A stretch of 64,000 nucleotides of DNA from Biomphalaria glabrata (GCF_947242115.1 NC_074718.1:44959199-45023198), one strand, 5' to 3'; positions 52,155 through 63,400 are shown, counted from the stretch's first letter. Translations and numbers: made by a program. The notes: a model not told the origin generated them from the letters alone.

Positions 52155-52535
52155 GGCGTAATTTCTTCTTCTTCTTCTTGAAACTGTCAGGTAGAGTTGA
52201 GCCTTCAGCTCTTGGAACTCTAAGCCAGCAAAAGTGAAAACAAAAGCTCCCTCTCACTGGCCTGAAAGATAACAGTGTACACTGTTCTGTCTGACGGGTG
52301 GGTCAGACTCGCGGCAAGAGGCCGCGTACATTAAGACCATTGTCCTCTTCTATACCAGGCTAAACCGTGCGGGACACGCCATTTATGTAACGGCTCTTGA
52401 GGAACAGCGCCTGGATTGTGACAAGGTTGTGGGAACTTTTTTTTTTACAACTCCGCACAGTGCAATGAGGATGCTCTCGCACCCCCTTAGGCACCCTTTA
52501 GCCTAATCGTTTCCTCCTACGATCGTTTTATTTAA
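52155..52535 (-). repeat. Unclassified 430-bp interspersed repeat, copy 2
   Basis: Inverted relative of 36030-36460: AAACTGTCAGGTAGAGTTGA, GGCAAGAGGCCGCGTACATT, ACAACTCCGCACAGTGCAAT. Confidence 0.75.
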
Positions 52536-52938
52536 ATGTTAATAGAGGTCCCGGTTTTGATTGTTGAAGGGAGAGGTCTCATAGATGTAAGAGTGGGGTT
52601 TGATTTTGTTTCAATATCATTTCCATTCATAACTTTTAGATCTTTATCTCAAGTTGAATCTCTGTATATTGTAAATAAACGTTATATTGAGTTTTATTCA
52701 CTAAAGAAGTTTGTTCAATGTATCTAAAGTTAATTTCATTTATTTCACTAAAATTATAATACGGCTTAGTTGTTCAACTTGTTCTAGCTGTCTGGATCTA
52801 CAATCCAAAGACCGACTATTAACACCGCATAACGGTTAAAAGAAAAGTGAAGTCCAAGTGAAACCTCTTCAGCTTAAGAAGTTTCGAGAAAGCATCATAT
52901 CACGGTTGCCGCACTGCCGATTCCGGCTTCAGTTAAGG

Positions 52939-53095
52939 CAGCGGTCCTCAACCTCACTCTTCGGCGACCCCCATCCATACAGCAATAGAAGAATAGACAA
53001 AAACAATCCATATTTTCGATGGTCTTAGGCGAGACCCCTGGCAAATCGTCAATCGACCCCTAAGGGGGTCGCGACCCACAGGTTGAGAACCCCTG
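52939..53095. mobile_element. SPIN-like hAT MITE, copy 2
   Basis: Perfect 8-bp duplication AGTTAAGG (52931-52938 and 53096-53103). Ends CAGCGGTCCTCAACC and GGTTGAGAACCCCTG. Interior shares TCCATATTTTCGATGGTCTT with copy 1 in inverse orientation. Confidence 0.9.
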
Positions 53096-53624
53096 AGTTA
53101 AGGAGTCACTTCATTATAGGGGCCTATTGAGAGTAGAAAAAACTGGATGAGTTTTAACTGTGAATTTAATTTTTTTTTTTATAGATTTACTAGAAACTAG
53201 ATCCGAATTAAGATCGCCTTGTTAAAAGTTAAGGACTCAAACATCTTGGTAGCTTGATCAGGAATTAGCTGGTCATTTTTTGTTCTCTTTTTCTTTTATT
53301 TCTTCTTATCTGATGCCAACGCTGGTAGCAGGAATGTCTTTCTCTCGTTGAAATTACCCTTTTTTTTTTGTTCCCCTAGAGTTTGTGTTCATACTAGAGC
53401 CAGATTACTGCGTTCCAGTACAATCTGCTTGTGGAAATGTTGGGGGGGGGGGGGTTCGTGCTGTCTCAGCTCGAGTAGGGTTTGGAACTCGAGCCCCCCC
53501 TTTGATAGGTAGCCAAGCAGTCAATGCCATTCAAACAGTCCTCCACCATGCGTAGTCAGATGCACTGAGTGTATACAAGCCCTTACACATGTAATTTTAT
53601 TTAGTTACAATTATTAAATAGGAG

Positions 53625-53790
53625 AGAGAGAGAGAGAGTTTGCGCACTGGACTCTCTTTTGGTCGTCTCGATTGTCCAGGGTTCATACCCTGCCCGGAGC
53701 CATCCCCCTTCGTCCTGTGGGAGGTTTGGACTAGGAAGTAGATTATCTTCAACTCTGAAGGAACATCCGAAATTTGTAAAACGTTTTACA
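53625..53790 (+). mobile_element. tRNA-derived SINE, family 3
   Basis: GTTTGCGCACTGGACTCTCT, GGGTTCATACCCTGCCCGGA and TTCAACTCTGAAGGAACATC. A degenerate SINE family 1 remnant precedes it at about 53457-53552. Confidence 0.8.
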
Positions 53791-53861
53791 AACGACCAAA
53801 CATGACACAGATCAGGAGAGAGAGAAAGTGGGAGATAACTGTTGAGTTATACCAGACTGGC

Positions 53862-54115
53862 TGAGTGTTAAAGCGCCTGATCCCGGGTTCAAATCCTGGT
53901 GAAGACTGGGATTTTTAATTTCGAAATTTTTGGGCAACTCTGAGTCTACCCAGCTCTAATGGGTCCCTCCCATTAGTTGGGGAAAAGTAAAGGTGGTTGG
54001 TCGTTGTGCTGGCCACATGACACCCTCGTTAACCAAAAGCCACAGAAACAGATTACCTTTACATCATCTGCCCCATAGATCGCAAGGTCTGAAAGGGAAA
54101 CTTTACTTACTATAC
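53862..54115 (+). mobile_element. tRNA-derived SINE, family 2
   Basis: GGCTGAGTGTTAAAGCGCCT, GGGTTCAAATCCTGGTGAAG, then CCCAGCTCTAATGGGTCCCT. Confidence 0.85.
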
Positions 54116-54284
54116 CAGATAGCAACTGATTGATATTGCGTATAAAAAAGGCATTATCTTTAATTAACTTGAAGCTCTATCTGAAGATCTTAGATTGCAC
54201 AGTGGGTTTCAAATTTCCTGATACCACTCAAAGGTAGCCTCAAGAAATTAACGAAACGCTTGCGATCAGTATTAAGATAAGATA

Positions 54285-54640
54285 ATTTTTATTGGTCCAA
54301 TCCAATGGAAATTCAGTTTGACTACAATTGACAACCTCGGCGTAACTACTGTAACAATAACAATAGAGATGCAAATACGAACAACATTCACACACGAAAC
54401 ACATACACATTCACAACCAGCGCTTTATGAATTTGACTTCTATGTACTTCTCGGTGACGACAGATGATCTTGTAACACTCTGACCGAAAGTGGGATGAAG
54501 GAGTTTTTAAATATTTCTGTTTTAGTAAAAGATTTTAAATATAGGTTCTGTAATGTAAAAAAAACAGTGTATGACAGAGAGGAATGGAGAAAGCCGGTTG
54601 ACAGATCTTGTGTAGTGCCCCAACGGTTTAACGACTAAGG
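54285..54640 (-). mobile_element. LINE 3' end, different family
   Basis: Begins with an AAGATAAGATAA tail then TTTTTATTGGTCCAATCCAA, typical of an antisense LINE 3' UTR. Only decayed coding sequence follows. Confidence 0.5.
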
Positions 54641-54736
54641 GATAGGTAAAGGTGAATTGAATATACCAAACTCTTGCGATCAGTATTAAATATAAAATCT
54701 GTGGTGTATATATTATATGCTTACGATCAGTATAAA

Positions 54737-55700
54737 ATATACTTCTTATCTTATATATTACAGATGTTACTTCAAGAAAGAAGATAATTACGTCCTAATC
54801 ATTTCATGTATCAATCTAGTTATGCATGTCAATCAATGACTTTAATTCTGTTCAGTCATTGGTTTTCCTGGCTGATTCAGACAGCCCATTCGATTTTCTA
54901 ATGGCACTAGGGGAGAAGGAGCACTTGTACGAATTTGTTCTAGCGTATGGAATAAGAAATGTGCCTCTATCTTTGTGTCTTTCTGAGTATTTCATTAGGC
55001 TTTGTTTTTCTATTTGTAAGTTATGGTTTAGTGTTTTATGTATAATAGCTAGTTTACTTTTGAGTATTCTGTTCTAAAGTGTCTCTAAGTTTAGTGATTT
55101 TACTAATGGTGTTACTCTAATCAAATTTAAATATTCGTTTGTTATAAATCTCTACTCTATTTTGTATTTTTTCTAGTTTCTTAATGTTTTCTTGAGATGA
55201 GGGATCCCAGACAGAGGATGCATATTCTATTATTGGCCTGACTAAAGTTAAATAGCATTTTCATGTTAGGTTTTTTTTTATTTGTAAAAAAAATTCTTTA
55301 TTAAACCCTAATGTTTTGCTTGATTTTTTAATAATTTCATCAATATGGGGTTCCATGATAACTTTTCATTTATTTTTACACCTAGATAGTTTGAGTTTTT
55401 ATTCTATGTGACTGGCTTACCATGAAGAAAGTAAGTAGTTTTTATTTGCTTTAGTTTTTTTGTTACTCTTAATATCTGGCATTTTTCTAGGTGGATTCCG
55501 ATTTCTGTAATTCTCCTAATTCTTTTCGTAAAATTTCAGAATCTTGTGTTGTTTTTATTGTTCTATATACCATGCAATCGTCTGCAAATAATCTGACTTT
55601 TGTTCCTGACCTAGTACAATTTATTAGATCATTTATGTAAATTAGAAACAGTAGTGGGCCTGTACTGTTCCTAGAGGGTCTGTAGTGTCTACGTGTCTGG
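54737..55700 (-). mobile_element. LINE family A, truncated copy with RT fragment
   Basis: Second longest family A copy. The minus strand translates to TGPLLFLIYINDLINCTRSG then KVRLFADDCMVYRTIKTTQD, the RT palm. It is more diverged than the copy at 25001 and is interrupted. Confidence 0.8.
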
Positions 55701-55877
55701 ATGCTTTGTTTGTTTGTTAGCTTCATCAACCTCTTGATTTCGGGTGTACCCCAAACACATTTTGAATGAGATTCCCTGACCTAGATTTTAACTCGATCTA
55801 GTCGAGGTCTGCTCTAATATTCACTCTATACTGTGAGCTCAGTGAAGCAAGATACCTACAAACAAAGGAAACTAATA

Positions 55878-56030
55878 ATGAAGTATTTGACGGCCACTCT
55901 GACACTAGTGTCCATAACTCTGGTCATTCTGTATCAAGTTGATACAGTACACAGTCATGTCCGGTACACAGTCCAACAGGCGCAGAAAGATTTGTTTGAT
56001 TTCTTGATGACCAAATCTGAGAAAACACCG
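55878..56030 (+). CDS. GM2-activator-like gene, exon 1 (signal peptide)
   Basis: Starts at ATG 55878 in AATAATGA context and ends TCTGAGAAAACACCG before GTAAGT. The hydrophobic core LTLVSITLVILY is a good signal peptide, with cleavage likely after VHS. 51 codons, phase 0. Confidence 0.65.
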
Positions 56031-59000
56031 GTAAGTTTTTTTTTTTTAAATTTGTAAACCAGAGATAGTTCTGTTTTTTATTACGCGTTTTGGATGTTTC
56101 TTTAAGTTGAAGATACCAAGACTCCCTCCCGCAGGACTGCGGGGGAAGACGACGGGCATGGTTCAAACATGACACCTCGGAACGACAGTGCAGAGCGCAT
56201 ACCACATGACCAGGCAGACATTCTTAGAGGGAAAAGGTGGATACAAAACTTTAAAACCCCTCCCCCCCAAAAAAAAAAATAAACACGTTGTCTTTGCGCA
56301 TGACCAAATTTAAATATGCAAATATGAATCTATAGCGCCCTCTGTCTAGACAGAGACACTGAATGCACCCAGATGAGTTTCTCGGTGAAATGAGGTAACA
56401 TCTGCTGTGACTAAACAGATTCTGGAGCAGTCTTCTCTCTCTTGTTTAACGTAACTTCAGTTCCAGTTCTATAGCTCTCTGAAAGAGTCGTACCAGCATG
56501 ATGTACACTCTGTCTCCATGCTGCCTAAATGAAATGGGAAGCGTGGTCGAGAGGCTAAGTGCGCTTGATCTTTCTTGTCTTGGCTACCTAGTTCGACACC
56601 CGACTCGGGCAGAGTTGTGTTTACTGGGCGCCTAAAGGCAGCACGGAAAACCAACTCCTAGATACCCCCTCCCCCCCCTCCCCCCACTGGTCCACAAATG
56701 AGATTGGACCAAAGCGCTCTGAGCATGATATAAGCATGAAAGTAGCGCTATATAAAAGCTATAATAATAATAATTTGATAGTATCACGTTAGTAACTGAA
56801 TGCACCTAGTCCATTATGACACAAACTTGCAAAAAGGGGAGTGCGGTTTTCGTCGTCCGAAAAGCAACATAAAGTTTATTTAAATATTTCGCAATTGAAT
56901 TGAAAAGCAGAAGAAAAGTTCGAGATTGTATGCAGCACTAACTTTCTGTTGTAGGTGGGAGGGCAGGGAGGAGGGGGGGGGGAATGTAAAAGCCCAAAGT
57001 ATGCCTATGTGTGTCCGGGGGGGGGGTGTTATAAAGTGGGTCGTTCTAATTAAAGTCAAAAGTCTATGTTGGAGAGCACTATGATGCGCAGAGTAAAAAA
57101 AAAAAAAAAAAAAAAAAAGGAGGGTTTCAATGAGAGAGAGAAAGAGAGAGAGGAGAGAATGAAAAAATGTAACAAATACTAAAATTCACGGGCTAATGAG
57201 TATGTTATGGGGATCGTTAAAATATGTGCTATTTGTTGGAAGTGTTAAAAAAAAGCGGGACATTCCGCCCCCCCCCCCTCAAAAAAAAAAAACAAAAAAA
57301 AAACTAATAGCTTTGGAACAAATCATCGTGTGTAGCCGGTGACTAAAGCTAGTTATCTTATGAGTTACAAAAGTTCGTTCTATACAGAAGATAAAAAGTC
57401 CTACGCGTGTCCCTCTGTCAGTCTAGTCGTTCTTGTTCAAAAGAGACTTAAACTATGCTAAGTTGAGGCAGAATGTCTTATTCCATATGCTAGGACAAAT
57501 TCGTACAAGTGCTCCTTCTTCACTAGTGCCATCAGAGCACTGGCGGATCCAGGGGGGGGGGCGTTAGAAGCGATCGCCCCCCCCCCACTCGGCCGACCCC
57601 GCCCCATAGGGGGGGGCGGACGAATTTTAGTATAGAATTCACAAAATTTGTATACGAATTTATTACTTATGTTAATATATACCAATTATTTATATTTCAA
57701 CCTATTTTTAGATTATTTCGCCCCCCCTTCTAGTAATTTGGCCGATTTGGTAGGGTCGGGAGGGGGCGATGGCATCAATCCGCCCCCCCCCCACCATAAA
57801 CTTTCGAGTGGGGGGGGCGGTCCTATTTATTTGTAGAAACCACAGCTTGCTAACAGAATCAATTAAATATCTATATAATTAAAACTTTTTATTGGTAGTA
57901 TACAGAGTCTTTATATTATGTCGTTCATCTTTGGCCGATTGGAAGGGGAGGAGCGAATACCTCTACTGCCCTTCCCATCTAAACCCTTTGAGTGGGGGGG
58001 GGGGCGGTCCTACTTTTATGGAGAAATCATAGTATGTGAACAAAATTAGTCGAATATCTATATAATATAAATAGATGGAAGTGCGATACATGCAATCACC
58101 TTCACCCCCATCGGACAAACCAATACTTTTTCGTTTTTGTATTATAGTAAGAAATTACAAAATAAATAAAAAAATCTGTCACTAATATAATTTATATATG
58201 CTATAAAGTAAATTCTTATATCGAGTCGCCCAACCCCTATTCTTTAATGCAAAATGCAATCATTAGCAGAAATTATAAAAAGGAGGGAGGATTAATCGTT
58301 TTCATTTTACCGCCCTTCACATTTCCAGACAGAGTTTGTGTAATTTCACATGAGTTTATCATAACTATTTTAAGAAAGACTTTGCTTTGGAAAAGTTATA
58401 ATTCAAACGAAATTTTTCAATATATCAGTCACGGTTGAGATGAGTTCAAAAGCCAGATAATCTTTTCCTAGTCGACTTTTTCCAACCTTTACTCTATCTC
58501 ATATTTTTCTAGTTAAATAAATTTAGGACTATAACTCACAATTTATGCTTACATTTTATTGAATATTATTAATCGAATTTTTTTTTTCGGCGGCGATCCT
58601 CAAAGCCTTAATCTAAATATGTTGGGTATCTTATCTTTTCAAATAACAAATCGGTTGTATTTGCAATGTATTAAGGGACTATAAATTCATATTAGAATAT
58701 TTGAATATTTTTCCATATTATTCAAAAGGCCCTTTCTAATGGAATGAATAATGAGCTGTAGGTCAGGAGAATGCGTTACTGCAGTGAAGAATGCCAAAAA
58801 AACGCTTTTAGCGTTGAGGTTTCGCCCCGAACCTCACTGATGAATAATAAGCTGTAGATGTCAGGAGAATGCGATTCTGCAGTGAAGAATGCAAGAAAAC
58901 GCTTTTGGAGTCGGGGCTTCGCCCCGAACCCCACTAATAAATAATGAGCTGTAGATGTCAAGAAAATGCGTTTCAGCCGTGAAAAATGCAAGGAAACGAT

Positions 59001-59440
59001 TTTGGCGTCGGGGCTGCGCCCCGAACCCCACTGATAAACAATGAGCTGTAGATGTCAGGAGAATGCGTTTCTGCAGTGAAAAATGCAAGAAAACGTCGGG
59101 GCTTCGCCACGAACCCCACTGATAGACAATGAGCTGTAGATGTCAGGAGAATGCGTTTCTGCAGTGAAAATGCAAGAAAACGCTTTTTGCGTCGGGGCTT
59201 CGCCCCGAACCCCACTGATAAATAATGAGCTGTAGCTGTAAGGAGAAAGCGTTTCTGCAGTGAAAAATGCAAGAAAGTACTTTTGATTGTCGGGGCTTCG
59301 CCCCGAACCCCACTGAGGAAACTTACAGCGCTTTCCCAGACCCCCAAGCGTGTAAGAGAAAGGCCTCAACATGACTGTTTTTTTTCCTGTTTTTTTTTTC
59401 GCCGAAGATTGAGAAACAGTCTTATTTTATTCTTATATAT

Positions 59441-59498
<58 letters not shown>

Positions 59499-62377
59499 TG
59501 CTGTACGCACGTTTATGCATAGGGTTAGGGTTTACTGGGCGTTAGGGTTAGGGTTTGGAAAAAAATCGCCCCCCCACTCCAAAGTTCTGGATCCGCCAGT
59601 GCATCAGAGAATGCAGGGCCGGTCTTAGGCCACTGCAACCTATGCGGTCGCAGTGGGCCCCGCGCTTTCATAGGCCCCGCGCTAATTATATGTGTAATTA
59701 TTAATTGCAAAATGTATACGAAAAATTCCTGGAAATAACCTGCACTTATTAAAATTTCCTGAAAACTCATAAAAATCTCATGAAAAATAGACAAAATTAC
59801 CATTTGTGTGTGTCATTCATTATGGGAAACGCCATTCCTACGCGCTTAAAAAAAAGACATTGTCAGCTTTCATGTAATAAAATGTAATAATCGGACGAAT
59901 TTTGCCCTTGACCGGAAGTTCCAATACGTGTTTACTTTTATTGTTACTGGCATATAAATATGCCATAGGTTGCAAAATTGGTAAAGTAAAATTAACTTGA
60001 TCGCAATTTAGTACTTAGAAAAGAATGAATAAAATGCAAAGCCGAATTTATTTTCTAATACAAAATCTTAATTTTCACGTATTATCCTTATTCCCACCCA
60101 GACTAGGCCCCGCGCAATTAGTTTCGCATAGGGCCCCGCAATCGCTAGGACCGGCCCTGAGAGAATGGAATGGGTTGTCTGCACCAACCAGGAAAACTAA
60201 CGACTTAGTAGAATTGAAGTTACTGATTAGCATGCATGACCAGATTGACACATGAAATGAGTAGGACGTAATTCTTTTCTTTTGAAGTAACGTCTGTAAT
60301 CTATAAGATAAGATATTGGTTTTATTGGCTGAGTCAGGCAACCCTTTCCATTCTCTAATAGCAATATGGAAGAAGGAGCATTAGTACGAATTTGTCCTCG
60401 ATTATAGAATAAGGAATGTGACCTCCATTTTAGTCTCTTACTGACTAGGCCCCTATTCTTTTAGGTCAAGTGTGTTTGTAAATTATGGTTTATTGTTTTA
60501 TGCATTATTGCTACTTTACTTTTTAGTCTTCTGACCTGAACACCCGATACACCAAAGCTTGTTATTTATGGACCAGCCTCAACGTATAAAAATCTCCGAT
60601 GGCTGATACTGTTCACTACCAGTGTTTTTCATGTTCTGAGCGGATTGTTTATAAATATATATATATATATATATAAGTGATATATATTGTTGTAACTCTT
60701 GGGTAGGCACTCAACGTAAAGGCAGGCAACTTAACACAGTGTAACAGGAAATAAAGACAGGTGTTTATTCACTAGGACAAACACATAGCATCCTTCAGCT
60801 TCCTCAGAGTCTTTCTACTAATTTACCAGTCCTTTAGACAGCATCCCGAAAGTGGACCAACGACAGCATTCCTCGCTTCGCTCCAGGTCCCTTCTACAAC
60901 CTTCAGGCAGCACCAAAAGCTGGCTTCTTAGTTTCCAAACATTCAGACTCTTCACAATCCCTGATGCAATGTTCTTCTCTCTGTCCTCGTGTCTTCCTGT
61001 TTACGTTCACTGGTGCAAGGCAGGGATTCAACAATATACATATATATCACTTCTTCTTTTTTTTAAACTTACCTTATCTGTTATTCTGGAATTGAGATGC
61101 TTGGTATCACATACAAAGACATCATTACAAACGAAGAGATTTATAGTGCAAATGGACCCCACGATGACCTGCTAACTACTGTACAAAAAAAAATAATAAT
61201 TAACAGCGCAAAATTAACTTCTATGGCCATATTACAAGGTTCTCGGGGCTTGCAAAGACCATTCTTCAGGGATCAGTATCAGGAAAAAGAAGAAGAGGCA
61301 GACAGAGAAAGCGACGGGAAGGCAACATAATTGAGGGAGAGTCTGTCGAAAGCAAAATACAAGATAGAAATGGAGAATGACTGTCAACAGACTTTTGTGT
61401 GGTGCCCCAAGATAGGTGAAAATCTGTTATTCTACATCTTAATTGTTTTTATTGACTTCCTGTAGTAACCTAATTTCTTCTTCTTCATCGTTCTCATTGT
61501 TATGTTGGAGTGTTCAGATGACTAGACCAATACATGAGATGAACTGCGCAGTGGTTTCCAAATCAGGGAGCTCTCCATAGAGTTTTCTTTCTATTGGGGT
61601 TATTTGGGGCCAATGTCTTATACGGGCCTCTTGGTAGAGAGAGCAGTTTTGGAGGACGTGGTCGGCATTTTCTGGTGATACTCCACATGGGCAGATTTCA
61701 CTGGTTCCAATTTTGAGCTTCCGGAACATGTGTTTTCGCATTCTGTTGTGTCCGGTCCTGAGTCGAAAGATTAGACGTTGGTCTTGTCGGGATAGCTTAT
61801 AGTAAGCGTCATCTTTCTTGTGATTTGGATGGGAGCTCGTCCATTTCTCATTTATTTTATCTACAATTAATTTCTTCATTTCTTCTGGATAGAGTGCAGA
61901 GTTTACTTGTGAGTTTGTTCTCCCACTCTTGGCGAGTGTGTCAGCCTTCTCATTTCCTGCTAGTTGTATATGAGAGTAACCTAATGAAACAATACAAGAA
62001 GACACGACTTGATTCTAGGCTTTATTGAACAAGAATGACAAAACAGTTCACAATGACTGTAATGACACAGTACACACACACACAAGCTGACCTGGACACC
62101 AAGACATTTTGACACATAAGAACAGATTAGTTCACAACACACAACAAGAACATAAATACACAACACTTCCATACACACATTTAACATATTTATGCTCTGT
62201 ATCTAGCCCAGGAAACCTCAGCTCAAGACCTACAAATATATCAACTGTGGCGACCCCAAAAAGGAGCTAGCCAATCTGACGTCACTCGTGCTAGGCCCCG
62301 ATCCACTTGTGTTTCCTGGTGCGCTGTATGTTGAGTTTGCTGTCAAAATCCACACATTGGTGGATACTCCACTGAAG
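55878..62377 (+). CDS. GM2-activator-like secreted protein, first two coding exons (partial gene)
   Basis: Exon 1 (55878-56030) and exon 2 (62207-62377) join in phase 0. Exon 1 encodes a signal peptide (MKYLTATLTLVSITLVILYQ) and a short polar stretch. Exon 2 encodes YKYINCGDPKKELANLTSLV then GPDPLVFPGALYVEFAVKIH. The NC..D.....L..L.L.PDP...PG pattern is that of the GM2 activator, a lysosomal lipid-transfer cofactor with an all-beta fold (human: [20 protein letters not shown] then PG). The next exons, with the remaining cysteines, are not seen before the window ends. The 6.2-kb intron holds SINEs, LINE scraps and the nested hAT elements. Confidence 0.65.
56080..56225 (-). mobile_element. tRNA-derived SINE, family 3
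   Basis: Antisense copy (GTTTTGGATGTTTCTTTAAG, CATGGTTCAAACATGACACC, ACCACATGACCAGGCAGACA), 50 bases past the exon 1 donor. Confidence 0.75.
56538..56772 (+). mobile_element. tRNA-derived SINE, family 1
   Basis: GCGTGGTCGAGAGGCTAAGT head, TTCGACACCCGACTCGGGCA, tail AAGCTATAATAATAATAA. Confidence 0.85.
56773..57379. other. Intron with G- and A-runs
   Basis: Homopolymer runs at 56970, 57015, 57095 (A24 or so) and 57270. No gene seen. Confidence 0.5.
57380..57537. mobile_element. LINE family A fragments in opposite orientations
   Basis: About 57380-57470 is an antisense 3' end; 57478-57537 is sense (TCCATATGCTAGGACAAATT, GTGCTCCTTCTTCACTAGTG). The sense piece resumes at 59602-59613 and 60160-60311 after two insertions. 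Confidence 0.75.
58745..59325. repeat. About 95-bp tandem array, 6 copies
   Basis: Units contain GAGCTGTAGATGTCAGGAGA, ATGCGTTTCTGCAGTGAAAA and GTCGGGGCTTCGCCCCGAAC (a perfect short hairpin). Located inside the element at 57538-59601. The minus-strand frames it opens are composition effects. Confidence 0.85.
59445..59492. repeat. (TA)n microsatellite
   Basis: About 24 TA units, followed at 59519-59562 by TTAGGG-type strings. Confidence 0.95.
59614..60159. mobile_element. hAT-type MITE with CAGGGCCGGTC ends
   Basis: Perfect 8-bp duplication AGAGAATG (59606-59613 and 60160-60167). Ends CAGGGCCGGTCTTA and AGGACCGGCCCTG. A relative of 7197-7620 (shared GTTTCGCATAGGGCCCCGCA-type subterminal sequence). 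Inserted in the LINE piece 12 bases from the neighbouring 2.06-kb element. Confidence 0.9.
60160..60311 (+). mobile_element. LINE family A, sense 3' end
   Basis: Translates to REWNGLSAPTRKTNDLVELK and LLISMHD, then a 3' UTR and TATAAGATAAGAT tail. It continues the fragment broken at 57537. Confidence 0.85.
60312..60545 (-). mobile_element. LINE family A, antisense fragment
   Basis: GGCTGAGTCAGGCAACCCTT through TTACTTTTTAGTCTTCTGAC; a diverged copy placed tail to tail with the preceding one. Confidence 0.7.
60546..61094. other. Intron, no firm feature
   Basis: Includes (TA)n at 60655-60675. A plus-strand frame around 60852-61175 has no recognisable domain. Confidence 0.4.
61095..61420 (+). 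mobile_element. LINE 3' fragment (endonuclease/RT tail)
   Basis: Translates to LGITYKDIITNEEIYSA and, after a break, GKRRRGRQRKRRE-like sequence. Same class as 18380-18665. Confidence 0.65.
61505..61985 (-). mobile_element. LINE fragment with RNase H end and zinc-knuckle-like tail
   Basis: Reads IQLAGNEKADTLAKSGRTN (end of RNase H), then FRLRTGHNRMRKHMFRKLKI and CPCGVSPENADHVLQNCSLY. Typical C-terminus of a non-LTR element; open for 163 codons, so a comparatively young fragment. Confidence 0.8.
62207..62377 (+). CDS. GM2-activator-like gene, exon 2
   Basis: Acceptor TATGCTCTGTATCTAG, donor GTAAGC. Reads PRKPQLKTYKYINCGDPKKE then LANLTSLVLGPDPLVFPGAL and VKIHTLVDTPLK. The Asn-Cys and PDPxxxPG motifs match GM2 activator. 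NLTS is a potential N-glycosylation site. Phase 0. Confidence 0.7.
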
Positions 62378-62636
62378 GTAAGCGTCTAGAGGATGTCCTT
62401 TGTTGATAGAAGATAAGATAAGATAAGATAAGCTCATTTGTCCTATTCAAAGTTTTAGGAAAGATAAAAAAATGGCTTTAATAAATCAACTGACTCCTGA
62501 TGCTTTGAATTATCGCAGAAAAACTCTTTCAACAGTATCAATTAATCAACAGTCTACGGATGTTTAATTATTGTAATTAATGTATACATATCAGCTTCAG
62601 TATCAATCCAGTAGGTATTGTTACGTTACGAATTGC

Positions 62637-62770
62637 TGCGTGGTCGCGAGGTAGGCGTTTCGGACTGTCGTAACAACGGCACCTAGTTCGAACCCGGCCC
62701 CCTTGTCCCACAGGCGGTTTGGAGTCTGGTATATGAAGCTTCATTTCTGAACGAAACTTTATTAAAAAAA
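62637..62770 (+). mobile_element. tRNA-derived SINE, family 3 (diverged)
   Basis: GCGTGGTCGCGAGGTAGGCG head, B box TAGTTCGAACCCGGCC, body CCCACAGGCGGTTTGGAGTC. Confidence 0.7.
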
Positions 62771-63176
62771 TATTAACAACATAAAACAAGTAAACAAAAA
62801 ATGACTATTCCTCCTTATTGAATCTGTTGAATATTTCGTTAGAGCAAATATTTTACTCTTTATAGCTAATCAATGCCTCTCTACCCACGGGAAGAAAAAA
62901 ATCTGGGTTAAGCGAATGTGTAAAGCGAGTAAATAAAATGTTGATATATAAATGCCTAGAGATCCAGACTTAGCAGACGGTGCTCAAAATGTTCCCGAGC
63001 GTCTAGTTAGTCAACTCACAGGCCTCTAGCCAATAAGCAAGTAATTCTTTTCCCAAAGCTAGGGAAATCGTTAGAGCTGTTTTCGAGTACCGTGTTTTTG
63101 TTTTGTACCCTTACCAATGAAGAGCTGTTAACGGGAATTGTAAAAACTTCAATAAAATCAATAACATTCATAACAA

Positions 63177-63320
63177 CATATATCAACTGTGGCGACCCAA
63201 AAAAGGAGCTAGCCAATCTGACGTCACTCGTGCTAGGCCCTGATCCACTTGTGTTTCCTGGTGCGCTGTATGTTGAGTTTGCTGTCAAAATCCACACATT
63301 GGTGGATACTCCACTGAAGT
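63177..63320 (+). pseudogene. Duplicate of GM2-activator-like exon 2 without its donor
   Basis: Nearly identical to 62235-62377 (INCGDPKKELANLTSLVLG onward). Directly after CCACTGAAG the seven bases GTAAGCG of the first copy are absent, and the intronic TCTAGAGGATGTCCTTTGTT follows at once. The upstream acceptor half of the exon is not duplicated. Intronic sequence down to the GATAA run is shared, so the duplication covers about 190 bp. Confidence 0.75.
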
Positions 63321-63400
63321 CTAGAGGATGTCCTTTGTTGATAGAAGATAAGATAAGATAAGATAATTTATAACATCAAAACATCTATAACATATATATA

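Larger units (their letters stand above)
57538..59601. mobile_element. 2.06-kb hAT-type element, CACTGGCGGATCCAG ends
   Basis: Inverted ends CACTGGCGGATCCAG (57538) and CTGGATCCGCCAGTG (59601), flanked by a perfect 8-bp duplication CATCAGAG (57530-57537 and 59602-59609). Long G/C runs lie just inside both ends. The interior holds a 95-bp array and a (TA)n block but no transposase, so it is non-autonomous. An 8-bp target duplication suggests hAT; P-like elements are an alternative. Confidence 0.8.
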
